From positions 16,511 through 80,510 of the forward strand of contig MNCI01029388.1 of assembly GCA_015680685.1 (NCBI GenBank): 64,000 bases of DNA, given 5' to 3'. Within the stretch, counting starts at the first letter, position 1. Every line of letters begins with the position of its first letter. A program made the position numbers and the translations under genes. Origin of the DNA: Gnetum montanum. Taxonomy: Eukaryota; Streptophyta; Gnetopsida; Gnetales; Gnetaceae. Below, piece by piece: positions 1 to 12,383 of this stretch. Below the pieces are notes generated by a model that was not told the origin of the DNA, did no database searches, and worked only from the letters and a program-made list of their open reading frames with translations.

Positions 1-420
1 GGGGGGTTTTTGAACATCTGTACGGCTCTGTGGTTCGGCCGCCATGTTGGGGCTCGGCCGGGTTTTTCACATGATCCTTTGTGGGTTTCCGGGCCCCCCC
101 CCCCCTTCCGGGTGGGCCACCCCCACTTGTACTTGTATAGTCGTGTACCATTCTTTCAGTAATACATTCCCGAACATTCACTCAAAAAAAAAATCATTTA
201 GCTTTCCAAAACATATGAAATGTTCTCTAAGAGAAGGACCTAAGATGGATTAGGAATACAAAGGAGAATGACTGTATGACTTATTGATAAGGGTAATTAA
301 TTAATGATATCAAATATTATCTACTATGTTGAGTTATATAGTTCTAATTGGACTATATATCTTGAGGTATACCTATATTACAATTATTTTAGAGTTTCAA
401 CGTTTCCTTCTCCCCATAAA
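1..420 (+). other. GC-rich segment ending in an A-tract; possible 3' end of a retroposed element
   Basis: The first 140 bases are much more GC-rich than anything nearby, with runs of G and C. They are followed by an A-run near 183-192. A GC-rich tail ending in an A-run can be the 3' end of a LINE or another poly(A)-tailed insertion cut by the window edge, but no reading frame supports this. I see nothing recognisable in the remaining AT-rich bases up to 420. Confidence 0.25.
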
Positions 421-1520
421 TGAGAGGTAGGATTGAACTTAGAAGGGGGGATGAATAAGTTTCCCAAACCAAAATTAACAGCCGCAAAAACTACACTCAA
501 ATTTTTCATGGTTCACTAACTTGAGTACGTCCACATTTAAAGGGTAGAATCCTTAAAAACCTTCAGACTTTTTATTTAAAATTGTGGTTTGAAGGGCACC
601 ACATCTTGTACAAGCTTTAAGCTCCACTATGGAGTGTTTCATCACTACAAAACCACTCAATCCCATAAGGTCCTGACAATCTTAGAATGTTGTTTCAAGG
701 ATCCCATAACCTTTACAAATTGAGCTCTAGACTAGAGTGTTTTGATGTTGCACAAAAACTTAATCTTGTAGGATCCTAATAAGCTCAATGATGATGCCTT
801 CTTGTAAGAAGAAAATTAACCCTATTAGGGTAACAAGAGAGAAACAAAATCGCAAGAAAAGAATGTAACTTAAATTACAGGTCCTCATACTTTGAAGAAA
901 AATTTACAATTTAACAAAATGATTTTACAAATGAAGTACACAAGTACAATATAAAATGATTACTTTGATAGTGACAATTCATGCACAATACTTGTACTAT
1001 ACCTAAGAGGATGAAGTCTTCTTATAGCCTCAGAGTTTCCAAAATCACCTCAAAATTTGTACAATGGCTGTTTAATGGCTAATGTATACTTCTCCTTTGA
1101 GATTAGGACATCTCGCTAAAAATGAATTCAATTTTGTGGAGACATCTCTTCTACAATTAAGATGTCTCTATGGAGATGTCTTCTTCTAATAAGAGACATC
1201 TCCTATTTTTGGAAGACATATTCTTTTTATGAGCTTCACTTTGGCCAAGACATATTTTACTTTTGCAAGACGTATTCTTAGCTTTTGAACTTTGATTCTC
1301 AAAGCTTCCTCTTGATCACTAGAGCATCTTCATTTGATTCGTAGCCTTCATCTTTATGCATGCTTGTTCATGCTTCCTTAAATCCTTATAGTCTCATCAT
1401 TGACATCTCTTTGTAGATCTCTATTCTTGAGTTCTCTTTCAATCCTTGCAAAACATCACATTCCACAACATTCTATCGTCTCCACTTTCCTTAAGATTTT
1501 CACATACCAAAAGGTCAACA
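421..1520 (-). repeat. 3' LTR of the copia-type element
   Basis: Direct repeat of 5640-6735, recognisable from end to end with scattered substitutions. On the minus strand it starts TGTTGACC and ends CA. It sits at the left because the element reads leftward. Its inner end borders a polypurine tract at 1521-1537. Confidence 0.85.
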
Positions 1521-1537
1521 ATCTCTCCCCTTTTTGG
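1521..1537 (-). other. Polypurine tract of the copia-type element
   Basis: The plus strand here is pyrimidine-rich; on the minus strand it reads CCAAAAAGGGGAGAGAT and abuts the TGTTGACC start of the 3' LTR. This is the expected place and composition for the plus-strand DNA priming site. Confidence 0.75.
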
Positions 1538-1994
1538 TGATGTCCAAAAATTAAGAAAATGGGTGAGTTGTTAAACCAATAAACAATAACCATAATCATT
1601 AAAAAAAATATTAAGACATATAAATTATAATGGCAATCATGGACTAGGGTAAAGGCTCTAAATCCCAAGGAATAAGGTAGAGATTGTGTAAAAATGAAAA
1701 AGAAACTAAGCTAATATAACAATGCTAAACAAAGGCAAAACTTGTCTCCATAAATAAAGTGCACCACAAATAGATAGCTAAGATAAGAACCATCTGTCGA
1801 TATCACAAATTCTTCATACAACTGTCCATCCAATATGACTGTTGAAATGTCCTCAACATGTACAAAAACTACATATGTGCAAATTCACATCACATCAAAA
1901 CCACCTATGTATCAAATTTTCCAAGTCCACATCAAAAACTCTCTTCCTCTTTTTGCACATCATAAAAAAGGAGGGATAATCCAAGAACTCTAAC

Positions 1995-3570
1995 CATTGA
2001 CCTCTATAGCATCATTGAAGTCATCATCATCTAAAGCAGCTATAGCTCTAGATAGCCTATACATCTCCTCCTCGTTGTCATCATTGTTGGTGTTGTTGCT
2101 AGTCACATGCTACTTGATATCTTCATTTGAAGATGGGATCTAGATAGGGGCCCTTTGTGGATGAAGCTTCACTCAAAAGCAAGATGAAGCTAGTGGATCT
2201 AGCTAAGTTGGAGTCTATTGAGAGGATGATGAAGTACCCTTTCTCTAATATCTAATGTCAATTATAGGTCTCCATTGGGAGTTAGTCTCAAAAATACTCT
2301 TCACAACCTACTACTCAAATGATCTAAGAGCATCACCCTGAAGTGGAACACTGGGTCCAAGCTACTCCCCCTAGATAGATGTCTATGGTCCAACTGCCTT
2401 ATCAAAATCTAACACATTACCTGAGTCATAGGCTCAAGAAGGCCTAGCTACTACAGAATGTCTCAATGGAGCAGGAATACCATCATCACTATTTGAGATG
2501 GGAGGAGTGATAATCTTCTTAAACTACTACCCATTAGGAGGAAGTGATACTCTAGCAACATCCATTCTCTTACACAAGTAAGAGAGATTCCTGCCAATAA
2601 TCCCAAGAGTATGGGCAAACATTCATAGTAGTTTCTTCAAGGAAGATCTCACCAGTAGATTTGGACCTTCTCAATTGAGGAGAGGCCCTAGAAGATGATG
2701 CTACTCTCTTCTTCTATGATGGAGGTCACTTGGTGTTGGGTCCTACTTCATGTCCAAGTGAGGATCTCCTCTTCTTTGAATACTCTACAAGGCTATTCAT
2801 GCCTTTAAGCAAAAGCATTTATAAAATGGGAACACCTCTTTGATAGATCAATAGGTTGATGAGATGAGTGTGCCCAAAGATCCTCTCTTTGGTGAACATT
2901 GTTAACATGTCATAGTAAAGAGTATGGTCCAAGTCCAGTGATTATCTTGTAAGTAGAAAAAAAAAGCTTTTGGTGGCAAAAAATAGTTATATAGAATAAC
3001 AAGAGACAAGGTGGAAGCATCTAGAGACATTCTATTTCTATAAACTCTACCTCTACCAAATGATACTGACTATCCAAACAAGGCCTCACAAAACTCATCA
3101 AGTGTGATGGGAATTATGCCATTTGAAAAGATATCATTTATAGAATGAATGGCAACCCAAAATACATCTACACTAGAAATTCCAAAAAGTGCATTCACAA
3201 CTTGAAAAGACACATCATTAACAAGATTCCCAACCATAGATGTAAATGCACCAATAGCAACATTAGTAATAAAAATATTACAAAATAATTCTCTAATAAG
3301 AATTTTAGGAATTAAGAAATCCATAGTAATGAAAGGATCCTAATTCAAAACTTGAAAATAACTCATTAGAGCTTGCTGTCTATGCAAAGGAAAGGACAAT
3401 GAACGCTTAGAAATGATATTCATGGTTTGACTTACCTCAAACCAGTGATGGGTGTTGGTAGATCTAATATAGGGAGCATAGGTGCTTGGATTACTTGTGG
3501 ATCCTCCACTAAAATTCTTCTTAGGTGGTTCCCTTAACATTCCATCCCTCTTATGAATCATAGCTACTCA
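1995..3570 (-). pseudogene. Accessory ORF resembling the 'putative plant transposon protein' family
   Basis: Read on the minus strand with several stops and shifts, this encodes a protein unrelated to gag or pol. From 3324 leftward it has the pattern IREL-F-N-x-V-x-V-x-V-N-x-LFGI, then near 3020-2830 a segment like LDASTLSLVILYNYFLPP followed by a hydrophobic helix around LINLLIYQRGVPI. From memory this order matches the plant family annotated as putative plant transposon protein (PF20167-like: x-VREFYANx, an IN-x-LG-I motif, then a segment before a 'RALLLYAI'-type helix). The C-terminus near 2000-2100 is acidic (NNDDNEEEMY). The family has no proven function; it is often found inside plant LTR elements. 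It sits between gag and the 3' LTR, where pol would be expected. Assignment is by eye and needs a profile search. Confidence 0.55.
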
Positions 3571-4239
3571 AATCACTCTTGTTGGTAGTGCCATGGTTGT
3601 CTTCTTGTGGCTTTCTTCGATGAAAATGAATAGAAATGAGGGTTTAAAAACTTATAACTATGGAAAATGAGGGTTTTTAATGAGAAAGAAGATGTCTCCA
3701 TTTGAATATAGACATCTTTTCCACATTTTAAAATCATGTAGATGTCTCCTTTTTAGAGTAAATGTCTCTACCATGCTAAAGGTGCTAATAGTAAGACATC
3801 TTGTTTAAGGAGTAGATGCCTCCTAAAAGATGTCTCCTTTGGAAGAGGCTCAATAGAATGGGGTTTAGAAAATTCTACCAAGGATTATAGTCTTAAATAA
3901 TTCTTATAAAGAATTAAAGAAAACTTACCTCTACTTACCTTTCTTGCTGAAGAGAATGAAGGTGCTTAGAAGGCTATAGAATAAGATTCCTCTTTTGATG
4001 TTTCTCTTCTTACATAGAATTCTTCAATTTCCAAGGCTTGGTTTCCTCTCACAAATTTATTGGAGAGAGTTCCCTCATTTCTCTGTTCCTTCCTTTTGAC
4101 TTTCCATTCCTTCTTAAACTCCTTGTACTTTTTATTCATCCAATTCTTCCAATGGGTCTACATAGTTTCCTTTCTCAGTGCATTTTGGTAAGATCAAGGA
4201 GTCTTATGATATGACCATATATTCATATGATAAAAATTT

Positions 4240-5605
4240 AAATTACACTCACATTTCTTATGCCCAAATTTATGATAATAATAACATCTCACCTTTTTAT
4301 ATTAGTTAATGTGATCACACCTTGAACCTACTCTTGGTTGAGATGTAGTGCTCATAGATTCTTCATTCTTTGGAGTAGCCTTTGGTTGAGATGTGGTTGG
4401 TGTAGAAGATTCATCTTATGTACAACATTCCAACCCACTCTTATAATGTGGAATTATTCCTTGTTCTAAAACCATTCGAAGGGACTCTTTCACTTTAACT
4501 AGCCTTTCATTCATAAGATTTACATTTGCAAGCTCTTCTTTCATTTGCTCACAAGACTTGGTTAGCTCTTTTTTCTCAGCCCTAAGGTTTGAGATTTCCT
4601 TTGTGAGATCTAAAATCTTTGAATTTAATAAAGAAATATATTGATCCTTAATTTTTACTTGTTTACTTAACTNCAATAAAGAAATATATTGATCCTTAAT
4701 TTTTACTTGTTTACTTAACTTTGCACAAATATTTTGAAAAAATAAAAGTTCATTGCTTCTTAATTTTCGAATTCATCATCTAAGGTATCAACATCATCAT
4801 CTATGAGGGCCATATAGATGAGGTATGAGTCTTTTGCATCATTCTCCACCTCTTCTTCACTATGTTCTTCATCATCCCAACTTGTGTAGAATTTGGTATT
4901 TTTCAGTTCCATTTCTTTGGAGGTAGATTTTATAGCAATGAATTTTTCTTTAATTACCCCTTTGCTTATGAGGTTCATTTCATAAGTAATAAGAGCACTT
5001 TGAAGCTCTTCACATTTTAGAACTGAGAAATCTCTAATTTCTTCCATGGTTATGACTTTCAGTCTAAATTCTAGTTAGAGAGTTCTAATCATTTTTATAA
5101 TGACATCATTCTTAGGAAAATCTTTACTAGTTCCTCTAATGGCCATAACAAGATCATTTACCTTAGAGAAATAATCTTTTATTTTCTTACCTTATCTCAT
5201 TTTGAGCTTATCGTACTCACTTTGTAAGAGTAAAGGTTTAGATTGATTAATTATTAGAGTTCCCTCATGAGTAGCCTCTAATGTTTCCCAAATTTCTTTG
5301 GCACTTTACATCTAGCTACTCTATTAAATTCAAGTTTATTTAATGCATAATATAAAATTTTTTTTCCTTTGAATCAAACATGAACTTATCTTTTTCCTCT
5401 TATGTCCATTTTCTTTGGGCCATGATGGATTTTTTTGTACTATCAATAGATGGTGTGTAGCCTTTGAGGATGGACTCCCATACTTCAAACTCCATAAACT
5501 TGAAGAAGCCCTACATCCTTGCCTTTCAATAGGCAAAGTTCAACCCATCAAACATCAATGGCTTTGTGTAAGATGTCCCCTTGATATTTCACTCTTTGAA
5601 TAAAT
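4240..5605 (-). pseudogene. Ty1/copia-type gag remnant (UBN2-like capsid plus zinc knuckle)
   Basis: The minus-strand reading, with stops, starts near 5600 and begins with the copia gag hallmark FDGLNFAYWKARM, followed by a motif around F-EVWESILKGY. The middle (5047-4760) carries the typical helix EELQSALITYEMNL and an acidic stretch. A coiled-coil-like Lys/Glu-rich segment follows at 4676-4416. A zinc knuckle lies near 4300-4255; its pattern is C-x2-Y-x4-H-x4-C, so the second cysteine has become tyrosine (a G-to-A change). Gag forms the particle that packages element RNA. No protease or RT motif follows. The reading is also broken by an assembly scar at 4627-4720. Confidence 0.8.
4627..4720. 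other. Single-N assembly scar with a 46-bp exact duplication
   Basis: An N at 4673 separates two identical 46-base copies, 4627-4672 and 4675-4720. The duplicated text falls inside the gag frame, and an exact duplication around a lone N is best explained as an unmerged contig overlap rather than biology. Three more scars of the same kind lie in element C. Confidence 0.85.
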
Positions 5606-5620
5606 GTTGAATGAAAGAGT

Positions 5621-5637
5621 ACCATGCTCTAATAGCA
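5621..5637 (-). other. Primer-binding site, initiator tRNA-Met type
   Basis: On the minus strand this reads TGCTATTAGAGCATGGT, two changes from the usual plant copia site TGGTATCAGAGCATGGT. It lies two bases inside the CA end of the 5' LTR, which fixes both LTR boundary and orientation. Confidence 0.85.
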
Positions 5638-5639
5638 CT

Positions 5640-6735
5640 TGAGAATCACAAAGCTTAGAATGGGAGGATGAATAAGTTTCTCAAACTAGAATTAATGACC
5701 ATAAAAATCACACTCAATTTTTACGTGGTTACCCAACATGGGTACATCCACTCTTAGAGGATAGAATCCTTGCACATCTCCAAAATTTTTTTCTCAGAAA
5801 TTTAGTTTAAAGGGCATCATACCTTGTACAAGCTCTAAGCTTTGCTTTGGAGTGTTTTGTCACTATGAAACCACTCAACCCTGCAAGGTCCTAACAAGCT
5901 TAGAATATGGTTTCAAGGATCCCATAATCTTTAAAAAGTAAGCTCCACTCCAAAGTGTTTTAACATTGCACAAAGACTCAATCCTATAGGATCCCAACAT
6001 GCTCAATGATGATGCATTCTTACAAGAAGCACGTCAACCCCAATAGGGTAATAAGAGAGAAATAAAATCACAAGGAAAGAGTGTAACTTAAATTATAGGT
6101 CCTTGTATTTTAAAGCATAATTCATAATTCAACAAAATTATTTTACAAATGAAGTACACAAGTACAATATACAATGATTGCTTTGATTGTGAAAATTCAT
6201 GCACAACACCTAAACTATATCCAAGAGGATGAAGTCTTCTTATAACCTCATAGTTTTAAAAATCACCTTGGAATTCATGCAATGACTATTTAATGGCTAG
6301 TGTAGACATCTCCTTCAAGATTAGGACATCTCACTGAAAATGACTTTAATTCTAGGGAGACATCTCTTTTTCAATTTGGATGTCTCTATGGAGACATCTT
6401 CTTCTGATAGGAGACATCTTCTATTTTTGGAAGACATCTTCTCTACATGGGCTCCATTTTGGCCAAGACATCTACTTCTAACAGATGTGTTCCTAGATTT
6501 TGAACTTAAATTTTTGAAGCTTCCTCTCAATCACTAGAGCATCTTCATTTGATTCATAGCCTTCATCTTTATCCATGCTTGTTCATGCTCCCTTGAATCC
6601 TTATAGTCCCCTCTTTAACATCTCTTTATAGATCTCTCTTCTTGAGTTCTCATCAAAGCCTTGTAAAACATCACATTCCACAACATTTTATGTTCTCCAT
6701 TTTCATTAAGGTTTTGACATACCAAAAGGTCAACA
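5640..6735 (-). repeat. 5' LTR of the copia-type element
   Basis: Direct repeat partner of 421-1520. On the minus strand it begins TGTTGACC at 6735 and ends CA at 5640, next to the primer-binding site. It would have carried the promoter for the leftward-transcribed element. Confidence 0.85.
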
Positions 6736-8565
6736 ACACCTTCTCTTTTCTCCTTTAATCAATGTAAATATTTAACCATCCTATATTTATTAATAACATC
6801 AATAAAATAAACCATAAATATCAATCCAATTGAGCATCCACTTTAATGAATTTTTTAACTATAATGTAATTCCAAGATTTATATGTTATATATTATTTTT
6901 ATTTACTTGCAATTTATTTAAGCCTTGATCACAATATTTGGCATGTCAATCTAGAAAGAAATTTTTTTCTTGTGACTAAAACACATCTATCAGTTATTCC
7001 TAAAAATGATTGGTAATAAAATTCTTATAACATCCAAGTGTTTCAAACCTAGGATCTTAGGTTTTCTATTTATTTATTTTTATATTGGACTAGCCTAACA
7101 TTGTATTTTAATATAATATGGTCTAATATTATATTGTATTACCACCAGTGATATATGCTAGTATATTCTAATATCATCCTTATGCCTATGCACCTTAAGG
7201 TTTGGACCCTTGATTCCTTATTTACATCTTGATGAGTCATCTAGTAACATTTTGTAAGTCTATTGTAAACCCTCAACTTAGAAAGTATTTCACACACCAT
7301 ATGTTTGCAATTCTAGCATGTGCAATTGAGGTTTATTTCACTTAGGTTTGCATCCTTACCTTCTATGTTGCACTTATAGGTCTAGTGTATGTTTGGATTC
7401 CTTAGAATATTTTTGGATTTTTTCAGCATTCTAGGATACTGTTGACATGTTCCTTGGTGTTCCATTTTTCATTTGAAACTAGTGGTAAGAAGTGTGGTTT
7501 GTGGAGGATGCACTAACTACCCTACATGGGTGCACCTCATATGTTAGTGTAGGGATGTTAATGCACCTTACTTCTAGGCTTGGTTTGGCCAGTTCATCTA
7601 TAGTGTGATTTGGGTTGGCCTACACTACATTGATGTTTGGTTACCAGTGGATCTCTATTTTTAACTCATAAAAAATATAAATATCTAGGAAGATCTCTCA
7701 TGTATAATAATTGATACTTAGACTTTTAAATTTATCTTTTGGTGTTCAATTCGTATGAAGAACTCTTCCTCCCTTGGGTATGTTAATTTCTTTTCCAACT
7801 TGTGTGTGTATTTTGAGTTGTTGCTTTCATTAATGTAGATAGACTCTACTAAAGCTCTATCTTGGTTACATATCCTAGAATTGTTTGATCAATGTAGAGT
7901 CTAGTGTTTGCATAGTGAATAAAGCTCATAGTTTTTTCTTTGTTCTACCATTGATGTCTTAAACATTAAAACACTAAAAATATTAATTTAATTTCCATTC
8001 ATCTTTATCTAAGGAAGTCATAAGTATACAACATGATGTTAGGCCATTGAGGTTATAAGAGCAAGCCAATTATTATTTTCCATGTATGGTTCTACACCTA
8101 GCTCATAAGGGATTGTGACATGTATGAGTGATTGTGAGCATTACATGTGTTTCCGTGAGGGATTGTGATTCATGTGTTTTTTTTAATATTTTATTTTTAG
8201 ATTCATAAAATCCATAAAAACCATAAAATATAAAATTATAAACATTTCTTATATTTTTTACTATGGCAACATGGGTTTTTCATTGTATGATATGTACTAT
8301 AATTTCTTTTAGAATCAATAAATGTAACAATATGCATGAATATTCTTAACAATTCACTCAACATTGTCTTCAAAGCTTTTGACTGGATCACATCACATTC
8401 TGTATGATATAATCCCATTAGTCATGACCAACAAGACTCCTATAATTGGTTCCATTGCTAGGAAAGACATTGGTAAATTTCCTAGAAATACTTATACATT
8501 TTTATCGTAATATTTTTCAAACTAAGTATGTGTTTTTTTAGCATTGTGTGTGTGGTTCTTTGAAC
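6736..8565. other. AT-rich stretch without genes; possible decayed LTR and primer site
   Basis: No coding region is visible. Near 8050-8068 the plus strand reads AGGTTATAAGAGCAAGCC, which resembles a tRNA-Met primer site with one inserted base and one substitution. An AATAAAG polyadenylation-like signal lies about 130 bases upstream (near 7919). Together they could mark the R-U5 end of a 5' LTR that would serve the coding remnant starting at 8566, but I found no second LTR, so this is only a suggestion. Confidence 0.25.
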
Positions 8566-10288
8566 ATGAATAATATGGTGAATAATACACAAAGTGTACC
8601 AAGGACCTTTGGAAAAGAAAGTGTGAGAAGACAAACAAGGGCTTTCATCACATTTAAACACTCAAAGGATGTGATCCTACCATCAATTATTTTAGCTTAT
8701 CATTAAGATAAGCAAGGAAAGTAACATAATGCTCATGGATGGTTCTCCAAGGAATCAACTAAGGTTGTAGCATGGGAACGTTAAAATGCATTGATTAATA
8801 TAAGGTTGAAAGGTAATCATACATTTTATGTAGCTTGTGAGCTAGTGTATGATGAATATGAATCTCTATATAGGCAAGAGATTCAACATTGAATGGTTAA
8901 AGAGGAGGTTCATTGTTTCTTTTCATCTAATCATTTAGATTAAGAGGAAGATGATAAAGTAGATAAGAAAGAAAAAGGACAAATTTTCCATGAAGATCCA
9001 TGATCAAAAACCAGTAACCAAAGTGCAAACAAAACCCATGATGATGATCTCTTTTCCAACTTCTAGCATTTGTACTTTTTTTGACCATCTAGTGATAATG
9101 ATGCCCCTTTGTTTGACTATGGTCATTATTATGAACTTAATGAACTTATACATATTTTAAGGGAGCATGTTCAAACATACAAAGAGTTTACAAGTGATGA
9201 TCCCCAACTTCACATGTAGACATATGACAATGCTTACTACCTACAAAGAATTGTTAGTGATTGGTAGAAGTTGTTGTTATTTTCCTACACCTTCACCAAA
9301 TATGTGCAAATCTAGTACAAGTCCTTGATCCTTGCCAAATTAATCCAAAAATGAGCAAATATGATTAGAATTTTCTACAATAATCTCAAACATCTTAAGG
9401 AGATGATAAAATGAAGGTAAGAATCACTAGACATTACCATGGAGAGATATATGAAAACTATCTACCACTATTTAATCTAGTATTACTAGACTCAAACTTT
9501 GCGAGCTGCTTGTTTTTTAAAAATGATCCTGGACTTTGTAAGTTAATCAGGTAAATTTCATCATAGTTAAAAGGACTTGGAGAAAATCATATTTTCACCC
9601 CTTTGACCTTGTAAAATATGCTAAAAGTTTGACCTGCCTTCTAAGTTGCAAGTTACTCTATTGGGAAAAAAAAAATCAAAACTCTACAAGTACTTGTAGA
9701 AACTCTATAAGTCTCACAACACTCATCTAAATCATGACTTTAATCAAAGATAGTAGTTGACATGTATCATGGTTTACCTAAGAAATGATGAAGTACATAG
9801 ACATGTACATGATGTACCAAATACATAAAATGTCTATGGCTTAAATCAAAGTTCTCCTTAACATCATTGCAAGTATGGAAGATGAATGGTCAAAGAGATA
9901 ATCAACAAAGGAGTATAATCATGATCCTAAACATAAAAGGAATATAAAAAACATTGAAGGTATATGTACATCTCCCATTATAGTTGAGAACTTGGTACAG
10001 GATTAAGTTAGAACTAAGAAGATTCTCATAGAATTGGCCCACAAGGTGGACTAGATTTGGGAAGTGATGAATGATAAGATGATCACTACATTTAAAAATA
10101 TTGAGGATAAGGTGATTGAATCTACAAGTAAATAAGTCACACCACCTAAATATAGAAAGAAGTACAAAGACAAAGGCAAAGGTAAGGTTTCATATTTTAA
10201 GAGTATTGAAGAAGATCCAAATGAGGCTTTCTCATCCTCTTCTGATGAGGACTACTATGAATATTGCACAAATCCTCATGGCTCATAG
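8566..10288 (+). pseudogene. Decayed coding remnant, family not recognised
   Basis: A plus-strand reading that starts ATG-AAC-AAT-ATG at 8566 can be followed in pieces through several stops to 10288. It contains segments such as KESVRRQTRAFITFKHSKD (about 8620-8675), ELVYDEYESLYRQEI (about 8840-8885), a helical LREHVQTYKEF stretch (about 9160) and a basic then acidic tail (KYKDKGKGK..., then SSSSDEDYYEYC, about 10160-10280). The basic-acidic tail suggests a nucleic-acid-binding structural protein such as a retroelement gag, but no zinc knuckle or enzyme motif is present. I do not recognise the family. It is uncertain whether all pieces belong to one gene. Confidence 0.35.
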
Positions 10289-10520
10289 TGTTGCCTAGTC
10301 ATGGCTCACATGATTGGTGAAATAAGATGACCTAGGATGCCTCTAAATTCAAAGTTTGTCAAAAGGTAAATAAGGAGAACTTCATGCCAAGGTTGATCAT
10401 ACTATCCTAGAGGTGCATACCCATATCTCATTCATTAATATTGTTCCATCTGCCTACTGAAGATGATGCCTTTTCATAATAAGTGTTATTGTTATCTTAA
10501 CAAAGCCCCAAAAGGGTAGT
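10289..10520. other. Short unassigned stretch
   Basis: About 230 bases with no convincing reading frame between the unrecognised coding remnant and the LTR that ends at 10994. It may be the decayed 3' continuation of the coding remnant. Confidence 0.3.
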
Positions 10521-10994
10521 TGTAATTAAGACCTGAAAGGGCATGTTGTAATAATGGACATGTGTCTTGAGATGACCTTTGGAGATTTGACCTAATGCAT
10601 TTATACCTAAGTTTAGTGGTCATGCTGGCATGAAGTGGTGGAGCTAGTACAAGCAAGTCACAAGAGCTAGGTGAAGTAGGATAGGAAGTGGATTGGCCAT
10701 CCCTTCTAGCTAGGTTATAGGCCTAACCATGGTGGTAGTGCTGGATTGCCTCTAAGGGATAGATGCCAAGGAAGAAAACCTTAAGGAACACTCTAAGAGC
10801 ACAATTTGGATACACTATTCCATATCAATAAAGTATTTTTTTCTTTTTCTTTCTGCATTCTTCCTATTATTTTCTTTATACATAATATCAAATATCACAT
10901 ATATTTTTCATATGGTATATTTTCTTTGTACATATAATATCTAATATATTGTATATTTGATGTTTACCATGACATCTAGGGACGAGATGTCACA
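10521..10994 (+). repeat. 5' LTR of a further LTR retrotransposon (plus orientation)
   Basis: The right end is well defined: GAGATGTCACA, a common plant LTR terminus, immediately followed by a tRNA-Met-type primer site. An AATAAAG signal near 10830 followed by a T-rich run fits the R-U5 part of an LTR. The left end (TG at 10521) is a guess; TG at 10544 is an alternative. No matching 3' LTR was found in the window, so the rest of this element is truncated or too diverged. Confidence 0.55.
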
Positions 10995-10996
10995 AT

Positions 10997-11008
10997 TGGT
11001 ATTGGAGC
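10997..11008 (+). other. Primer-binding site, tRNA-Met type
   Basis: TGGTATTGGAGC sits two bases after the CA end of the preceding LTR and differs at two positions from the standard TGGTATCAGAGC. Its position is what identifies the preceding sequence as a 5' LTR. Confidence 0.65.
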
Positions 11009-11886
11009 AAACCACAATCCAAGGGCCATTTAGAACCATGGGTTGACTACAACATAAACTTGATGATGAACCTTGATGCCACAACAAAGCCATTGATCAT
11101 CATTGGATGTACCATATGTCTATGATGTAAGTTAGAAGATACCTTACCATTGATTTCATGAACAATGAATTAAGCATCTAGACCCTAGCAATCAAAAATA
11201 TTCTTTTAGGGATATTATTAAATGATGAAGATCTAATTACACCTCATCAAGATTCATCAATTATAAGAGATGTTGGTAAGACAATGATACACTAGTCTAG
11301 GTAACTCTTACCCATATTTATATTATAATTATTAATTGATTAGGATCATTGTTAAATTTCTTTTAAGAAAGTTAGTAACCATGACTCAAATTGATCTTGT
11401 TTTGTTGAAATTCACTATCGAAGTAATCTAGAAGATTTCAAGTTACCATGTTAGCCTAGAAATGTAAGTTCAAACAAATAGGCTAGTTTGATCCTTTTGA
11501 TTCCTAAAACATCAACTTCATTTTTTAACCCTAAGACTATTTCCAACACATAGTACTTGTTAAAATGATTCCAATGGTACAAATTTTATCTTGATTGGAC
11601 TTATGATTTGAGAGATATTGATGTTTAAAATTTCTCATTATATATGTATTAAAATAATATTAAATTATTAAAATTATTAATTTATTATTTAAAAAAAGTC
11701 AAAATTTTAGTGTCAAGGATTAATCTAGAATTACCATTTATTGACACCAAACCTCCACCTTGTCATTGGCCAAACCACCACGTCAACTGTAGGGGCAAGG
11801 TGGAATAAAATAATAATAATAAGTTAAAAAATGAACAAAAGGTCATGGGTTCAAACTTGGGCCCCCTCCCTCCTTAGTATTCTAAT

Positions 11887-11912
11887 ATATGTATGTATGT
11901 ATGTATGTATAT
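11887..11912. repeat. ATGT tetranucleotide microsatellite
   Basis: Between five and six perfect tandem ATGT units in an AT-rich non-coding region. Confidence 0.9.
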
Positions 11913-11973
11913 TTTAAAAGAGGTAGGAGGTCAAGAGTTTAAACCTAGGATTCCCTTTAATTTTTTATTTTAA

Positions 11974-12005
11974 CATATATATATATACATATACATATAC
12001 ATATA
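11974..12005. repeat. AT / ACATAT microsatellite
   Basis: A run of alternating AT followed by tandem ACATAT units. Confidence 0.85.
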
Positions 12006-12383
12006 ATATTTTATTTAAAAACAAAAAAACCTTTGACAAGGTCATGACTAGCCTTATTTTTAGCCATAGCAAGATTGTTGTGCATTGGCACAGTCGGGCC
12101 TATAGGCCAAGCTCGACCAAGCAACTACTGGTTGATCGATGGCTAGCCCAAGGATTTGTCCCAAGGGCCAACTGCATCCACCAAGGGCCAGCTCCAAGGG
12201 TCAATAACTAAAACCCCTCACATTTGTAGCTAAAAACCCTTACTGCATAGCTACCATTGTAACACCGCATCGCACATGCATCTTGACATCACCCTCCTAC
12301 ACACCACCTCTTCCACACTAACTCCTATGTGTGCCATCCTCTACTACATTATCTACACTACATATGTGTCTTCAGACATCTTT

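Larger units (their letters stand above)
421..6735 (-). mobile_element. Ty1/copia-type LTR retrotransposon, probably non-autonomous
   Basis: Two direct repeats of about 1.1 kb (421-1520 and 5640-6735) enclose 4.1 kb. The element reads on the minus strand. A primer-binding site resembling the 3' end of initiator tRNA-Met lies just inside the right LTR, and a purine tract on the minus strand lies just inside the left LTR. LTR ends are TG...CA. The internal region holds a copia-type gag remnant and a second accessory ORF. No reverse transcriptase, RNase H or integrase motif is visible, so it presumably relied on a partner for mobilisation. I see no clear 5-bp target duplication (ATAAA on the left, ACACC on the right), so the flanks have decayed or been rearranged. 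Numerous stops show it is dead. Confidence 0.85.
11009..12383. other. Internal remnant of the preceding LTR element, no readable gene
   Basis: No frame reads as a known protein. The stretch includes very AT-rich sequence (11640-11700), two microsatellites and, at 12080-12210, a GC-richer piece with short repeats of CCAAGGGCCA. Part may be the leader of the element whose primer site lies at 10997, but this cannot be shown from sequence alone. Confidence 0.3.

Noticed and set aside
8566-10288. Endogenous pararetrovirus coat-protein-like region
   Set aside because: The basic-acidic tail was suggestive, but there is no zinc knuckle, movement protein or RT nearby, so the label was not used.
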